Of a stretch of 64,000 bases of DNA, positions 26,104 to 35,180 are shown in pieces. Both the position numbers and the translations under genes were made by a program. The notes beneath the pieces were generated by a model. The model was not told the origin of the DNA. It was given only the letters and a program-made list of their open reading frames with translations, and searched no databases. Source of the stretch: Aestuariivita sp. (GTDB lineage Bacteria > Pseudomonadota > Alphaproteobacteria > Rhodobacterales > Rhodobacteraceae); assembly GCF_021404545.1 (NCBI RefSeq), contig NZ_JAAWWD010000039.1:1-64000 (forward strand), given 5' to 3'. The first letter of the stretch is position 1, and every line of letters starts with the position of its first letter.

Positions 26104-26437
26104 GCGTTTCCTTTCGGGAGTAAGGTGCCAAGGAGGCTTCCAGAGTGAAGCCCGAACTTTTGCGTTCATACTGACAGCGATTTTTTCGGCGCGGGCTAAT
26201 CTCGATCAGCATCGCCATTGCAAGGATTGGCTAATGTGCGCTCAATCGCCTTGGGATTGCCGGAGAGCTTTGTCGGCAGATGTCAACACGACCTGGTTTG
26301 GGTGGTGGGCCCCAGCCGTGGGCAAGCGTCACGAAACACACATTTTGGACGTCCGGAACATGGCATGGGCTGTGAACCCTGCGTCTGTCGACATGACAAA
26401 ATAGCGACGCGGCGCTTTCCCCGCTGGAGGACATGAC
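26104..26437. other. 334-base gap, likely promoter region
   Basis: This separates the divergent genes starting at 26103 (minus) and 26438 (plus), so promoters for both should lie here. Open frames within it are short and show no family signal. GCTGGAGGACATGAC just before 26438 supplies the ribosome site for the plus gene. Confidence 0.45.
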
Positions 26438-26791
26438 ATGACCACACCTGAATGGCTGAAACCCGGCATCTACGGCGCACTGATTGGCGCGGTATTTGTC
26501 GGTATTGTCGGGTTCACCTGGGGAGGATGGGTGACCGGATCCAACGCCGAGAAGATGGCAAGCGAAATGGCGGAAGACCGAGTGATCACGGCACTCGTCC
26601 CATTCTGCCTCGACATGTCCCGCACCGACGAAGAACGTATCGCAAAGCTTGCAGCGATCCGTGAGACATCGTCCTTCAGGCGGCGCGACGCCGTCATGGA
26701 AGCAGGCTGGGCGACCATGCCCGGAGCCGAGGGCCCGAACCGCGAATTGGCGCAAGCGTGTATTGAAGGTCTCGACCTTGATGCATCGTAA
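26438..26791 (+). CDS. Small membrane-anchored hypothetical protein, 117 residues
   Basis: The ATG at 26438 follows a clear GGAGGACATGAC site. The product begins with a short leader (MTTPEWLKPG), one membrane segment with glycines (YGALIGAVFVGIVGFTWGGWVTG), and a soluble helical domain (NAEKMASEMAEDRVITALVPFCLDMSRTDEERIAKLAAIRETSSFRRRDAVMEAGWATMPG). Two conserved-looking cysteines lie in PFCLDM and AQACIEG. The family is unnamed to me, although similar proteins with a single glycine-rich helix and a PxCxD motif occur in Rhizobiales. It overlaps or closely precedes the secreted repeat protein gene, suggesting a bicistronic unit. Confidence 0.65.
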   Translation: MTTPEWLKPGIYGALIGAVFVGIVGFTWGGWVTGSNAEKMASEMAEDRVITALVPFCLDMSRTDEERIAKLAAIRETSSFRRRDAVMEAGWATMPGAEGPNRELAQACIEGLDLDAS

Positions 26792-26834
26792 GCGCTTCAC
26801 CCGGCCATCCGTCGTGCCAAAGGGTGCCACAGGT

Positions 26835-27632
26835 ATGCTCCCAACGACGGAAGGCCGCCTTGCCCTGTCCTGCAAGGGGCTCATCGCGCTCGCATTCACT
26901 TTGCTGGTCGCAGCCGCATCGCCTTTGGCCGCGCAAACTCAGGCTGTTCAGATACCAGCCAACGCGCAGGCCGAAAGCTATGGCGACGGGTGGGAATGCG
27001 TTCGGGGATTTCGGCAAGACGGCGATGCCTGTCTCGCCATCACCATACCGGAGAACGCCTACGCGACAAATCGAACCTATGGTTCGGGCTGGGCCTGTCT
27101 GCACGGATTTCTGGAAGTCGATGAAACGAGCTGTATCGAGGTCGTCTTTCCGGATGGCGGATATCTTGACCCATCAGGCAAGAGCTGGAGCTGCCTGCGC
27201 GGATACATGGAGGTTGACGATCGCTGTCTCGAGATCGTTTTGCCGCCGAATGCATATCTGACAGACAGTTCCTTTGGATCGGTTTGGTTATGTGACCGGG
27301 GGTTCGAGGTTGACGGCGACACATGCGCGGCGATTGCCGTGCCGGAGAACGCGTTTCTAAACGGGTCTCGCCATGGTCAGCCGTGGACATGCGAGCGGGG
27401 ATACTTCGAGATTGAGGGGCGCTGTGCTGCCGTGATGGTTCCGGCGAACGCCTTTTTCGACGACGCGAGCTATGGGCCGGGATGGAAGTGCAATCGAGGC
27501 TTTGCCGCGTCTGATGATGACTGCACCAAGATCGACCTGCCCGACAATGCACATCTCGACAGATCGGGAAACCGATGGGAATGCCACCGGAATTTTCAGC
27601 GATCGCAAGGGCGCTGCGTTCTGAACGACTAG
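26835..27632 (+). CDS. Secreted cysteine-repeat protein (seven W-x-C-x-R-G-F repeats)
   Basis: From the ATG at 26835 (alternative ATG at 26781 overlapping the previous gene) the product is 265 residues with an N-terminal export signal (LIALAFTLLVAAASPLAAQ). The mature protein consists of seven tandem units of about 30-34 residues, each with W-x-C-x-R-G-[F/Y], a short acidic stretch, a second cysteine, a hydrophobic pair and a P-x-N-A-like ending, for example GWECVRGFRQDGDACLAITI and PWTCERGYFEIEGRCAAVMV. Fourteen repeat cysteines probably form one disulfide per unit. The last unit is shortest and ends at the C terminus. I do not know a function; exported repeat proteins of this kind may bind the surface or other proteins. 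Confidence 0.75.
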   Translation: MLPTTEGRLALSCKGLIALAFTLLVAAASPLAAQTQAVQIPANAQAESYGDGWECVRGFRQDGDACLAITIPENAYATNRTYGSGWACLHGFLEVDETSCIEVVFPDGGYLDPSGKSWSCLRGYMEVDDRCLEIVLPPNAYLTDSSFGSVWLCDRGFEVDGDTCAAIAVPENAFLNGSRHGQPWTCERGYFEIEGRCAAVMVPANAFFDDASYGPGWKCNRGFAASDDDCTKIDLPDNAHLDRSGNRWECHRNFQRSQGRCVLND

Positions 27633-27721
27633 CGCAAGCGATCCTAAATGAACCGCGCCCCACCCAGCGTTCCGGGTCACCTGATCGGACGCATAAAATG
27701 CCACTTGGCTAAGGAAAAACC

Positions 27722-28906
27722 ATGAAAGCGAACACCACAGATAAACCGACGACACGGCTGTCACCCATGGGCCCGCAAGCCCCGCCAGACCAATCTCGCG
27801 CCAGCAAGCCCCTGAACGCAGCGGTACCGACTGCGGTAGTCTACTGCGAAGGGAACTTCGGAGAGATCGACGGCAAGACGGCAAACGGGCTTGTTCGTCA
27901 TTCACAAGCCTATCGCATCCTTTCGGTAATCGACAGCACGCTTGCTGGACGCGACAGCGGGCAGGTGCTGGACACTATCAGCAACGGAATTCCCATCGTT
28001 GCAGATATCGAAGACGCGGTTGCGCGAGAAGCCACCATTCCCGGTACGCTGATCTATGGCATGGCACCGTCGACGGGGAAACTGTCGCCATCAGATCGAG
28101 AGGTTGTGCTGGATGCAATAGCACTTGGCATGAACATCGTCAGCGGGCTGCATGAATACCTCGGGGATGATCCCGAAATCTCAACGGCTGCCCAGGCGGC
28201 CAAGGTGACGATCCGCGATATTCGCAAACCCCGGCCCAGCAAGGATATGCGCCTGTTTGACGGTAGCGTCGCACAGGTGAACGCGATCCGCATCGCGGTG
28301 CTGGGGACCGATTGCGCGATCGGCAAGCGGACAACGGCGACCGTCTTGGCGAAGGCGCTGAATGCACGTGGCATCAAGACTGTCCTTGTGGGCACGGGTC
28401 AGACCGGCCTGATGCAGGGGGCAAAATACGGGATCGCAATGGACGCCGTGCCACCGCAATTTTGCTGCGGGGAGCTTGAGCGTGTGATTGTCGCGGCATC
28501 TGATGACGAAGACCCAGACGTTATCCTCATCGAAGGCCAGGGGGCGCTCAGCCATCCGGCCTTTTGCACCTCGGCATTCATTCTGCGCGGCAGCCAACCG
28601 CAGGGCGTGATTCTCCAGCACGCGCCAAAGCGTGCGCATCGCTGCGACTTTCCCACCTTCCCGATGCCTGGCGCAAAAAGTGAAGTCGCCCTCATCCAAG
28701 CCTTTGCCGACACGCGGGTCGTCGGCGTGACGATCAATCACGAGGGGATGACGGACGCCCAGGTCGGCCTGGCAATCGAAACGCATTCACGCGATCTCGG
28801 CATCCCGGTGACGGATGCGTTGACCCGCCCTGAGGCGCATTTGGCCGACATGGTGCTGGCCGCCTTCCCGCAGCTGCGCGCCGCACCTCTCGCGGCCGCA
28901 GGATGA
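27722..28906 (+). CDS. DUF1611 family protein (DgcN-like, P-loop)
   Basis: The ATG at 27722 has AAGGAAA about six bases upstream; the product is 394 residues. An N-terminal Rossmann-like domain (VVYCEGNFGEIDGKTANGLVRHS and VIDSTLAGRDSGQVLDTI) precedes a P-loop domain with a Walker A-like GTDCAIGKRTTATVLAKAL near residues 197-215 and an ILIEGQGALSHPAF segment. This matches DUF1611. The characterised DgcN protein of marine bacteria, also DUF1611, takes part in D-glutamate catabolism and acts as an N-acetyltransferase on D-glutamate, which supports a D-amino acid role as inference only. Its stop overlaps the start of the racemase-like gene by four bases (ATGA), so the two form an operon. Confidence 0.8.
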   Translation: MKANTTDKPTTRLSPMGPQAPPDQSRASKPLNAAVPTAVVYCEGNFGEIDGKTANGLVRHSQAYRILSVIDSTLAGRDSGQVLDTISNGIPIVADIEDAVAREATIPGTLIYGMAPSTGKLSPSDREVVLDAIALGMNIVSGLHEYLGDDPEISTAAQAAKVTIRDIRKPRPSKDMRLFDGSVAQVNAIRIAVLGTDCAIGKRTTATVLAKALNARGIKTVLVGTGQTGLMQGAKYGIAMDAVPPQFCCGELERVIVAASDDEDPDVILIEGQGALSHPAFCTSAFILRGSQPQGVILQHAPKRAHRCDFPTFPMPGAKSEVALIQAFADTRVVGVTINHEGMTDAQVGLAIETHSRDLGIPVTDALTRPEAHLADMVLAAFPQLRAAPLAAAG

Positions 28907-30024
28907 CCACGCCACGTGTCGAGATCGATCTTGGCAAGATCACGCAGAACGCCCAATGCCTCGTCCGTCGCCTTGGCCCGCGTGGCATCTCTGTCACCGG
29001 TGTGACCAAGGCTGTTTGCGGTCATCCTGACGTCGCAAAGGCGATGCTGAGCGGCGGCGTCGCTGACTTGGCCGACTCGCGCGTCAGCAACGTCATCCGG
29101 ATGCGGGCAGCAGGGATCGCCTGCCCGATTTCGATGATCCGTGCGCCTGTGTCGCACAGCATAGAAGATGTCGTCCGGTGCTGCGACACCAGCTATAATA
29201 CGGAGATCGACACGATCCGGAAACTCGGCTCTGCCGCGCGAGAACAAGGCACAGAGCACCATGTCATCCTGATGGTCGAAATGGGGGACTTGCGCGACGG
29301 TATCATGCCCGAAGACCTAAACGATGTCGCGTCACGGGTCGTTGCGACGCCGGGCGTTATCCTCAAGGGGATCGCGGCGAATTTCGCCTGCATGGGCATC
29401 ACTGCGCCGACGGTCGGCGACATGGCTATGCTCTCGCGACTGGCCGACCAGGTCGAAGCCAAATGTGGACCTCATGTGGCCCTCGTGTCCGGTGGCAGCT
29501 CGGCCAATCTGGCCTGGGCGCTTGGCCAAAGGGTAACCGGGCGGATCAACAATCTGCGTCTGGGCGAAGCGATCCTGCTGGGCATCGACCCCGTGTCGGG
29601 GCAACCGATCCACGGCCTTCACACAGATGCCTTTGCGCTGTTCGCCGAAGTCATCGAAACAGGACTGAAGCCGTGCTCAATGCCGAAGAGACCGGAGGCG
29701 CCGAAGCACGGGACGCTCGAACTCATTCTCAAGAGTGACTATAAAGGCCGCTCTGTCCTCGCCGTTGGGCAGCAGGACACGGACGCAAGCGGTTTGACCT
29801 TTCCGTCTGGGGTGAAATTCATAGGCGCGACGAGCGATCACCTCGTTGTCGACACAAGCGACGCCGACATGTCCGTCGGGTCCGAAATGAAAATAAGCAT
29901 GAACTACAGCGCACTCATGCGATCCATGAGCGCCCCGGATGTCGAAAAAAGGGTCGATCACGGGCTGCAGATCGACGGCGCGGTCAAAGGCGCCAAACCC
30001 CAGCCACGTTTGCGGCTGGTATGA
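28903..30024 (+). CDS. PLP-dependent amino acid racemase of alanine/ornithine racemase family
   Basis: This 373-residue protein belongs to the fold-III alanine racemase N-terminal family. It starts PRVEIDLGKITQNAQCLVRRLG, then GVTKAVCGHPDVAKAMLSGGV, where the lysine of VTKAV is the likely PLP lysine. ADSRVSNVIRMR, VEMGDLRDGIMPED and SGGSSANLAWAL follow, and LRLGEAILLG marks the phosphate-binding region. The sequence looks closest to the ornithine racemase/YhfX-like branch rather than to catabolic alanine racemase. The substrate cannot be deduced. It is translated with the DUF1611 gene upstream, and the pairing suggests a D- to L-amino acid route. Confidence 0.82.
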   Translation: MTTPRVEIDLGKITQNAQCLVRRLGPRGISVTGVTKAVCGHPDVAKAMLSGGVADLADSRVSNVIRMRAAGIACPISMIRAPVSHSIEDVVRCCDTSYNTEIDTIRKLGSAAREQGTEHHVILMVEMGDLRDGIMPEDLNDVASRVVATPGVILKGIAANFACMGITAPTVGDMAMLSRLADQVEAKCGPHVALVSGGSSANLAWALGQRVTGRINNLRLGEAILLGIDPVSGQPIHGLHTDAFALFAEVIETGLKPCSMPKRPEAPKHGTLELILKSDYKGRSVLAVGQQDTDASGLTFPSGVKFIGATSDHLVVDTSDADMSVGSEMKISMNYSALMRSMSAPDVEKRVDHGLQIDGAVKGAKPQPRLRLV

Positions 30025-30162
30025 AATCCGAATGTCTGTTGCGGTGAATCAGGACACTCGCCTCGCCAAAAGACAAACGGCTGTCACGCACACCGCGCCC
30101 TTCATCCCTTTGCGACCAATAATGGAAACGCGACCTTGCTCGCAATCAAATGTGGGGAGCAT

Positions 30163-30381
30163 ATGCAAACCAAAGTAGACGACATCGAAAGAGATCATCA
30201 GGGGCGTGCCCAGCAAGACGTGCCAAAGGCGCGCTTGTGCTTGAGGTGCAACGCCTCGTTTTGGAGCGAAGGGTTCGGCCAGCGTATCTGTAACCGTTGC
30301 AAAGGGTCTTCGGTCTGGCGCTCGGCGTTGCCGGAAGGCATCGGTCAAGGGCGGCGCCGTTCCGGCGGTCGCTCTTATTAG
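30163..30381 (+). CDS. Small zinc-ribbon protein, 72 residues
   Basis: The ATG at 30163 follows TGGGGAGC at a good distance. The 72-residue protein has a hydrophilic N terminus and a zinc ribbon with C26-x2-C29 (RLCLRCNASF) and C43-x2-C46 (RICNRCKGS), and a basic GQGRRRSGGRSY tail that could bind nucleic acid. Small zinc-ribbon proteins of this kind occur in roseobacters without known function. It lies 12 bases upstream of the transglutaminase-like gene, so the two are probably cotranscribed. Confidence 0.65.
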   Translation: MQTKVDDIERDHQGRAQQDVPKARLCLRCNASFWSEGFGQRICNRCKGSSVWRSALPEGIGQGRRRSGGRSY

Positions 30382-30392
30382 GGCCTCTCTGT

Positions 30393-31274
30393 GTGACGCG
30401 GATCACAATCACCCACGCAACCATCTATCGCTATAGAGCCCCGGTGAAACCCGGGCCTCACAGGCTCATGCTGCGTCCCCGCGAAACGCAGGACCTGGCT
30501 TTGAGGTCTTTCGATCTCCAGATTGCTCCGACCGCCCGCATCGACTGGTCCCACGACGTTGCGGGCAATGCCATCGCCGCCGCCAGTTTTGACGCCACAA
30601 CGGACACGCTTTTGATCCGGTCTGTTACAACAGTCGATCTGACGGCGCCTGCCTGGCCTGTCTTTCCGATCGCAGCATCCGCCGCCTCTTATCCATTCAT
30701 CTATTCTGACGCGGACTGGACAGATCTGGGAGCGCTTTCAAAGCCTCAATACGTCGACGACGCCGGGCGCCTGTCGACCTGGGTCGAGCAATTCGTGATG
30801 AACAGGCCAACCGACACGCTGTCTCTGTTGAAAGATATCAGTACCGGCATCGGGGCGCAGATCGCCTATGAGATCCGCGATGCCGAAGGCACGCAAGGGC
30901 CGCTTGACACAATCGACCTGGGCTTTGGCTCCTGTCGCGACTTTGCCGTTCTCTTGGCTGACGCCGTCCGAACCCTTGGATTGGGGGCCCGCCTGGTGTC
31001 CGGCTACCTGTACGACCCCGCCGGTGACCAGCTTGGATCAGCGGCGGCAGGCTCCACGCACGCATGGGTCGAAGTCTATGTCCCCGGGGCGGGCTGGATC
31101 CCGTTCGACCCGACGAACATGTCCATGGGGTCAGCGCACCTGATCCCGGTGGCGGTTGCCCGCGACATATCACAGATCACTCCGGTGATTGGCAGTTTTC
31201 AGGGCGAGAATGGTGATCTCATTGCCCTGGACGTGACTGTCCGGGTTGAGGATGAGCGATTTCGCCGGGAGTAA
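30393..31274 (+). CDS. Transglutaminase-like cysteine peptidase-fold protein
   Basis: The probable start is the GTG at 30393 (VTRITITHATIYRYRAPV), giving 293 residues. Residues 1-80 form the bacterial transglutaminase N-terminal region (THATIYRYRAPVKPGPHRLMLRPRETQDL), and 145-250 the core with the catalytic triad: LGFGSCRDFAVLLAD (Cys), STHAWVEVYVPG (His) and WIPFDPTNMS (Asp). The three residues are intact, so a protein-glutamine transfer or peptidase activity is possible. No signal peptide is seen, so it likely acts in the cytoplasm. Ribosome site is weak (TTAGGGCC). Function is unknown. Confidence 0.85.
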   Translation: MTRITITHATIYRYRAPVKPGPHRLMLRPRETQDLALRSFDLQIAPTARIDWSHDVAGNAIAAASFDATTDTLLIRSVTTVDLTAPAWPVFPIAASAASYPFIYSDADWTDLGALSKPQYVDDAGRLSTWVEQFVMNRPTDTLSLLKDISTGIGAQIAYEIRDAEGTQGPLDTIDLGFGSCRDFAVLLADAVRTLGLGARLVSGYLYDPAGDQLGSAAAGSTHAWVEVYVPGAGWIPFDPTNMSMGSAHLIPVAVARDISQITPVIGSFQGENGDLIALDVTVRVEDERFRRE

Positions 31275-31791
31275 TTCGACGGTTGTAAGAGTGGGCCGAA
31301 CGAACACGCGGCATTCCACGGCTCTTGGGCATCTGTCCGATGCGGGCGCTGTTCGACTGCCTAGCCGAGCCGCTGCGCGATCCAGCGCCAGGCGGATCAA
31401 GCCTGTGCGGTCCATGTGCAGCCGGAAGAGGAACTCCGCAGCAGAAAACCTAAAGATCTTTCGTTTCTGCAGGCCTGGCGGCGGTATTGCCCCGTGTCTC
31501 GGTCGTGGGCGCAAACTGCATCGGATTGGCTGCTCGGACATGATACCCGAGATCGGCGTCTAATGACCGCTCTGGTGACACATGCCATGCGAACGGAAGA
31601 GACCATCTGTCTTTCTGCGCCAGCAATAGCTGCGCCTGCACAGGTCAGCCTCTCGGCATTGCCGATCTTTGCCCAGACAGCGGTGAAGATCCGGTATGGG
31701 TCAGGAATGGCTGCATCGTACCAAAGATGCGCGGCGTTCCAGAATTGGCGTCACGTGGAGATCGCGCGCTGTGCGCGCAGGATCATCCGGC
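31275..31791. other. 517-base gap, no recognised gene
   Basis: Neither strand carries a frame with a family signature or a good ribosome site. The stretch may hold a decayed gene; short segments such as GCGGCGTTCCAGAATTGGCG near 31730 look like mobile-element remnants but I cannot support that. It marks the right edge of the accessory block before the DUF2842 and purA genes. Confidence 0.35.
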
Positions 31792-32028
31792 TTAGCTTTT
31801 GGCATCCGGGTCGGCCTGACCGATCCCGCGAAAGATAAACTTGAATGGCACGGCCCAGAGAATGCCGAGCCCGACATAGACCAGAAATTCGACCAGGATC
31901 GAGGGCCGCTCGAACCAGCTGATCACCGACACCGCCGCCATGATGTAAAGCGGCAAGCCGATCAGCAGGATCACCAGTGCCCACCGGCGGCGGGCCTTGT
32001 AGCTGAGGGTTGGCTTGGTCTTGCTCAT
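31792..32028 (-). CDS. DUF2842 small membrane protein
   Basis: The 78-residue protein begins with a basic start (MSKTKPTLSYKARRRW) and has two membrane helices: ALVILLIGLPLYIMAAVSVI and ILVEFLVYVGLGILWAVPFKF, ending in a short FRGIGQADPDAKS tail. These features match DUF2842, a widespread alphaproteobacterial family of unknown function. It is the next gene after purA on the same strand (10-base gap) and probably part of that transcript. Confidence 0.88.
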   Translation of the reverse strand: MSKTKPTLSYKARRRWALVILLIGLPLYIMAAVSVISWFERPSILVEFLVYVGLGILWAVPFKFIFRGIGQADPDAKS

Positions 32029-32038
32029 ATCCGCCCTG

Positions 32039-33331
32039 TCAGTCTGCGAAGGGGTCGGTCACGAGAATGGTATCCTCCCGCTCCGGTGAGGTGGAAAGTA
32101 GGGCCACGGGGCAATCGATCAACTCTTCGACCCGGCGCACGTATTTGATCGCGTTCGCGGGCAGATCCGCCCAGCTGCGCGCCCCTTCGGTGGACTCCGA
32201 CCAGCCCGGCATCTCTTCATAGATCGGCACGCAGCGCGCCTGCTGATCGGCGGCCGTGGGCAGGTAATCCAGCCGGGTCCCGTCCAGGTCATAGCCCACG
32301 CAGATCTTGAGCGTCTCGAACCCGTCGAGCACGTCAAGCTTGGTCAACGAAATCCCGTTCACGCCCGAGGTGGCGCAGGTCTGGCGCACCAGAACCGCGT
32401 CGAACCACCCGCAGCGGCGCTTGCGGCCCGTGGTGGTGCCGAACTCGTGCCCGCGCTCGCCCAGGCGCTGACCATCCTCGTCGAAAAGCTCGCTCGGGAA
32501 CGGCCCTTCGCCGACGCGGGTGGTATAGGCTTTGACAATCCCCAGCACGAAATCAATGGACCCCGGACCGATGCCCGTGCCCGTTGCCGCCTGCCCCGCG
32601 ATGACGTTGGAGGAGGTGACATAGGGATAGGTGCCAAAGTCGATATCCAGAAGCGCCCCTTGCGCCCCTTCAAACAGGATCCGTTTGCCTGCGCGGCGCT
32701 GTTCGTTCATCACTTTCCAGACAGGACCCGCGTATTTCAGGATCTCGGGCGCAACGTCCTTGAGCTGGGCGATCAGTGCGTCGCGGTCAATCGGCATCAA
32801 GCCGAGCCCGCTGCGCAACGCGTTGTGATGCACCAAGGCCCGATCCACACGCGTGGCCAGCGTCGCATCATCGGCCAGATCGGCGACGCGGATCACCCGG
32901 CGCCCGACCTTGTCCTCATAGGCCGGGCCGATGCCGCGTCCGGTGGTGCCGATCTTGGCCACCGAGTTCTGGCTTTCACGGGCGCGGTCCAGCTCTCCGT
33001 GAAAGGGCAGGATCAGGGGGGCGTTCTCGGCAATCATCAGCGTTTCTGGCGTGATCTCGACGCCTTGCGCGCGGATCGTCTCGATCTCCTGGATCAGGTT
33101 CCATGGATCCAGCACGACGCCGTTGCCGATCACGCTGAGCTTGCCGCCCCGCACAACGCCAGAGGGCAGCGCGTGCAGCTTGTAGACCTCGCCGTCGATG
33201 ACCAACGTATGGCCCGCGTTATGTCCGCCCTGAAACCGCGCGATGATATCCGCGCGCTCCGACAGCCAGTCGACAATCTTTCCCTTGCCTTCGTCGCCCC
33301 ACTGAGCGCCGACAACCACCACGTTGGCCAT
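32039..33331 (-). CDS. purA: Adenylosuccinate synthase
   Basis: PurA couples GTP to IMP and aspartate to form adenylosuccinate in AMP synthesis. The 430-residue protein starts [25 protein letters not shown] with the P-loop-like GDEGKGK, and shows [87 protein letters not shown] and the C-terminal [16 protein letters not shown]. All active-site blocks are present. It has a divergent small membrane protein gene about 150 bases away. Confidence 0.97.
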   Translation of the reverse strand: MANVVVVGAQWGDEGKGKIVDWLSERADIIARFQGGHNAGHTLVIDGEVYKLHALPSGVVRGGKLSVIGNGVVLDPWNLIQEIETIRAQGVEITPETLMIAENAPLILPFHGELDRARESQNSVAKIGTTGRGIGPAYEDKVGRRVIRVADLADDATLATRVDRALVHHNALRSGLGLMPIDRDALIAQLKDVAPEILKYAGPVWKVMNEQRRAGKRILFEGAQGALLDIDFGTYPYVTSSNVIAGQAATGTGIGPGSIDFVLGIVKAYTTRVGEGPFPSELFDEDGQRLGERGHEFGTTTGRKRRCGWFDAVLVRQTCATSGVNGISLTKLDVLDGFETLKICVGYDLDGTRLDYLPTAADQQARCVPIYEEMPGWSESTEGARSWADLPANAIKYVRRVEELIDCPVALLSTSPEREDTILVTDPFAD

Positions 33332-33481
33332 ATTCGGTCCTTTTGAGATGCTTTGGTCAAACCCGCGTCCGTATACCGACAGCCGGGCAACAGGGAAACC
33401 TCAATTTCACGATCTCGGCACGAGAATGCTGGACAGGACCGGCCGCTTTGGGTCAAGCATGGACGAAAAGGGCAAAGGGAT

Positions 33482-33877
33482 ATGGGCATTTTCCTGCGGT
33501 GGCTGTTCGCCTTTCTGCTTTTGGCGGCCACCTATAATCCAACTCAGTGGAGCTATGTCCGCTGGTCGATGAGCCAATACGAGACGCATCTTTCCCTGGT
33601 CGTGTTTCTGGGGCTGTTGCTGATGATCGGCTATATCATCTACCTGCGCGCGACGTTGCGCTCGATCGGCGGGTTCGGCATGATCCTGGTCCTGGCGGTG
33701 GTCGCAGCCCTGCTGTGGGTGCTTTACGATTTCGGGCTCTTGAGCCTGGAAAGCCGCCAATTGAACACCTGGCTGGGTATCTTGTCGCTCTCGGTCGTGC
33801 TGGGGATCGGGCTGAGTTGGTCCATCGTGCGCCGGGCGCTGTCGGGCCAGGTCGATATGGACGATGTGGAGGAATGA
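33482..33877 (+). CDS. DUF6524-family small membrane protein
   Basis: The ATG at 33482 has AAAGGGAT upstream and gives 131 residues. The product is almost entirely hydrophobic: about four helices, LRWLFAFLLLAATYNPTQWSYVRW, LSLVVFLGLLLMIGYIIYLRA, FGMILVLAVVAALLWVLYDFG and WLGILSLSVVLGIGLSWSIVRR, then an acidic tail QVDMDDVEE. The NPTxWSYxxW start is characteristic of DUF6524. Function unknown. Its stop overlaps the next small gene (ATGA), so they are cotranscribed. Confidence 0.82.
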   Translation: MGIFLRWLFAFLLLAATYNPTQWSYVRWSMSQYETHLSLVVFLGLLLMIGYIIYLRATLRSIGGFGMILVLAVVAALLWVLYDFGLLSLESRQLNTWLGILSLSVVLGIGLSWSIVRRALSGQVDMDDVEE

Positions 33878-34104
33878 TGCGCAGGCGGGATCGGGATTTC
33901 ACGAGGTTCTACTTTGACAAGGTCGCGACCGGCGAAGGCTGTGGCTGTGCGGAGCGGGTGATCGACATACATGAGGCCGAGCGTTTGGCGGGCAAGCCCG
34001 CGCGCCACGTACCGCTGGTGCGGCTGCCACGCCGGGGCGATCTGCGCCGATTTCTGGCCAAGGCCGGGCTGACCTCACGCCCCAAACGTCCCAAACACGA
34101 ATAG
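33874..34104 (+). CDS. Small basic hypothetical protein, 76 residues
   Basis: Starting at the ATG at 33874, in an ATGA overlap with the previous stop, gives 76 residues (an ATG at 33877 is also possible). The sequence is basic and carries two cysteines near the N terminus (EGCGCAERVIDIHEAERLAG), then PLVRLPRRGDLRRFLAKAG and a KRPKHE tail. No family is recognised. The overlap with the upstream frame argues for real translation. Confidence 0.55.
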   Translation: MMRRRDRDFTRFYFDKVATGEGCGCAERVIDIHEAERLAGKPARHVPLVRLPRRGDLRRFLAKAGLTSRPKRPKHE

Positions 34105-34182
34105 ATTTTCCGGCAGAGGCGGCAGAGAGGCTTCGCAGAAAGACCGCCCCGCCCCGATTGCCGGCTTTCTTGCAAACAGTCC

Positions 34183-34506
34183 TCACCCCTCCGAAGAGGT
34201 CAGATGCACCGGCTGCCCATGCGGTGTGCGCAGATAGGCCGCCTCCCATGCTGCCTTGACCTGTTCCGCCTCCTCTGCGCCCGCCGCCCCCCGCTCGGCA
34301 AGAACCGCCTCCAGCGTTTCGAGCCAGGCGTTGAAGTAATCGTCTCCGCCATCCAGCTCTTTGGCAAACCCGTGGCGCTTGAGGGTCTGCGCAAACCGCG
34401 CCGCCCAATCGGGCCAGGCGAAATGTCCCTCCTCGTTCAGATATACGGTCAGCGCAAAAAGCTGTGCGTGCCAGGGTTCGGAAAAGACCGGTTCAGGCGC
34501 CTGCAT
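34183..34506 (-). CDS. Nitrile hydratase accessory/activator protein
   Basis: The ATG at 34506 overlaps the beta-subunit stop by one base (TGATG) and gives 107 residues. The sequence begins [38 protein letters not shown] and ends with a helical AEQVKAAWEAAYLRTPHGQPVHL. This resembles the beta-subunit N-terminal fold of nitrile hydratase and matches small accessory proteins that deliver cobalt to the alpha subunit. It is the third gene of the nthA-nthB-activator operon, which supports the call. Confidence 0.85.
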   Translation of the reverse strand: MQAPEPVFSEPWHAQLFALTVYLNEEGHFAWPDWAARFAQTLKRHGFAKELDGGDDYFNAWLETLEAVLAERGAAGAEEAEQVKAAWEAAYLRTPHGQPVHLTSSEG

Positions 34507-35180
34507 CAGGCGGGCTCCAGATAGGATTGCCACAAATCGAGCACCACCTCATCGCGCGGATGTTCGGGGTGGGCCCAAAGCTCGAAGGCCGGAAAAACCA
34601 CGGCATAAAGCGGCTCGGGCGCCTCGCCCAACCCATGCGCGTTGCTGTCGGGCAGCACGTGACTGCCATGCAGGCGCAGGATATGCCCCTGGGCTCCGGC
34701 GGCATAGGCAGGCAGGCGCGTATGGCCGCCGGGCACCTGCCTATTGGCGGCAGGCCTGCGGCAGCGCACCGCTTGCCCCGCCACAAAGAGCGGCGCAATG
34801 GCCGAGGGGCGATCCGCCGGGCCACCCTTGGCCAGGGCCGGGGCCACGGCCTGAGGGTGCAATGCGCGCTCTGCCAATGGATGGCGCGCCGCATTGCCCT
34901 CCCCGTGCAGGTCGGCCTCGCTCAGCACGCCGTTTTCCACCAGCAAATCTGCGAGGGCGGCGAGCCATTTCTCATAATAGGAAAAGCGCGTATAATCCTT
35001 AGGGCTGAGTCGCTCGCGCGCGTGGCGCGAGGTGTCGAGGTTCCATTGCCCCAGCGCCCCCGCGGCCAGTGTCACGGCCAGGGCGCGCGCATGCCAGTCT
35101 GCATGAAAGACCGGCGTCTCGGGCTCGGGCACAACGCGCCCATCCCCAAACCGGCCGCCCATGTCATGCACGCGGGTCAT
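34506..35180 (-). CDS. nthB: Nitrile hydratase beta subunit
   Basis: Nitrile hydratase converts nitriles to amides in the cytoplasm; the beta subunit completes the active site. The start is the ATG at 35180, which overlaps the nthA stop (ATGA), giving 224 residues. [21 protein letters not shown] is the conserved N terminus. [31 protein letters not shown] and [35 protein letters not shown] are the conserved C-terminal blocks. The open frame upstream of 35180 has no support. Confidence 0.95.
   Translation of the reverse strand: MTRVHDMGGRFGDGRVVPEPETPVFHADWHARALAVTLAAGALGQWNLDTSRHARERLSPKDYTRFSYYEKWLAALADLLVENGVLSEADLHGEGNAARHPLAERALHPQAVAPALAKGGPADRPSAIAPLFVAGQAVRCRRPAANRQVPGGHTRLPAYAAGAQGHILRLHGSHVLPDSNAHGLGEAPEPLYAVVFPAFELWAHPEHPRDEVVLDLWQSYLEPA

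Noticed and set aside
31275-31791. Possible mobile-element remnant
   Set aside because: Some segments are suggestive, but neither strand gives a transposase motif, so only a gap is reported.
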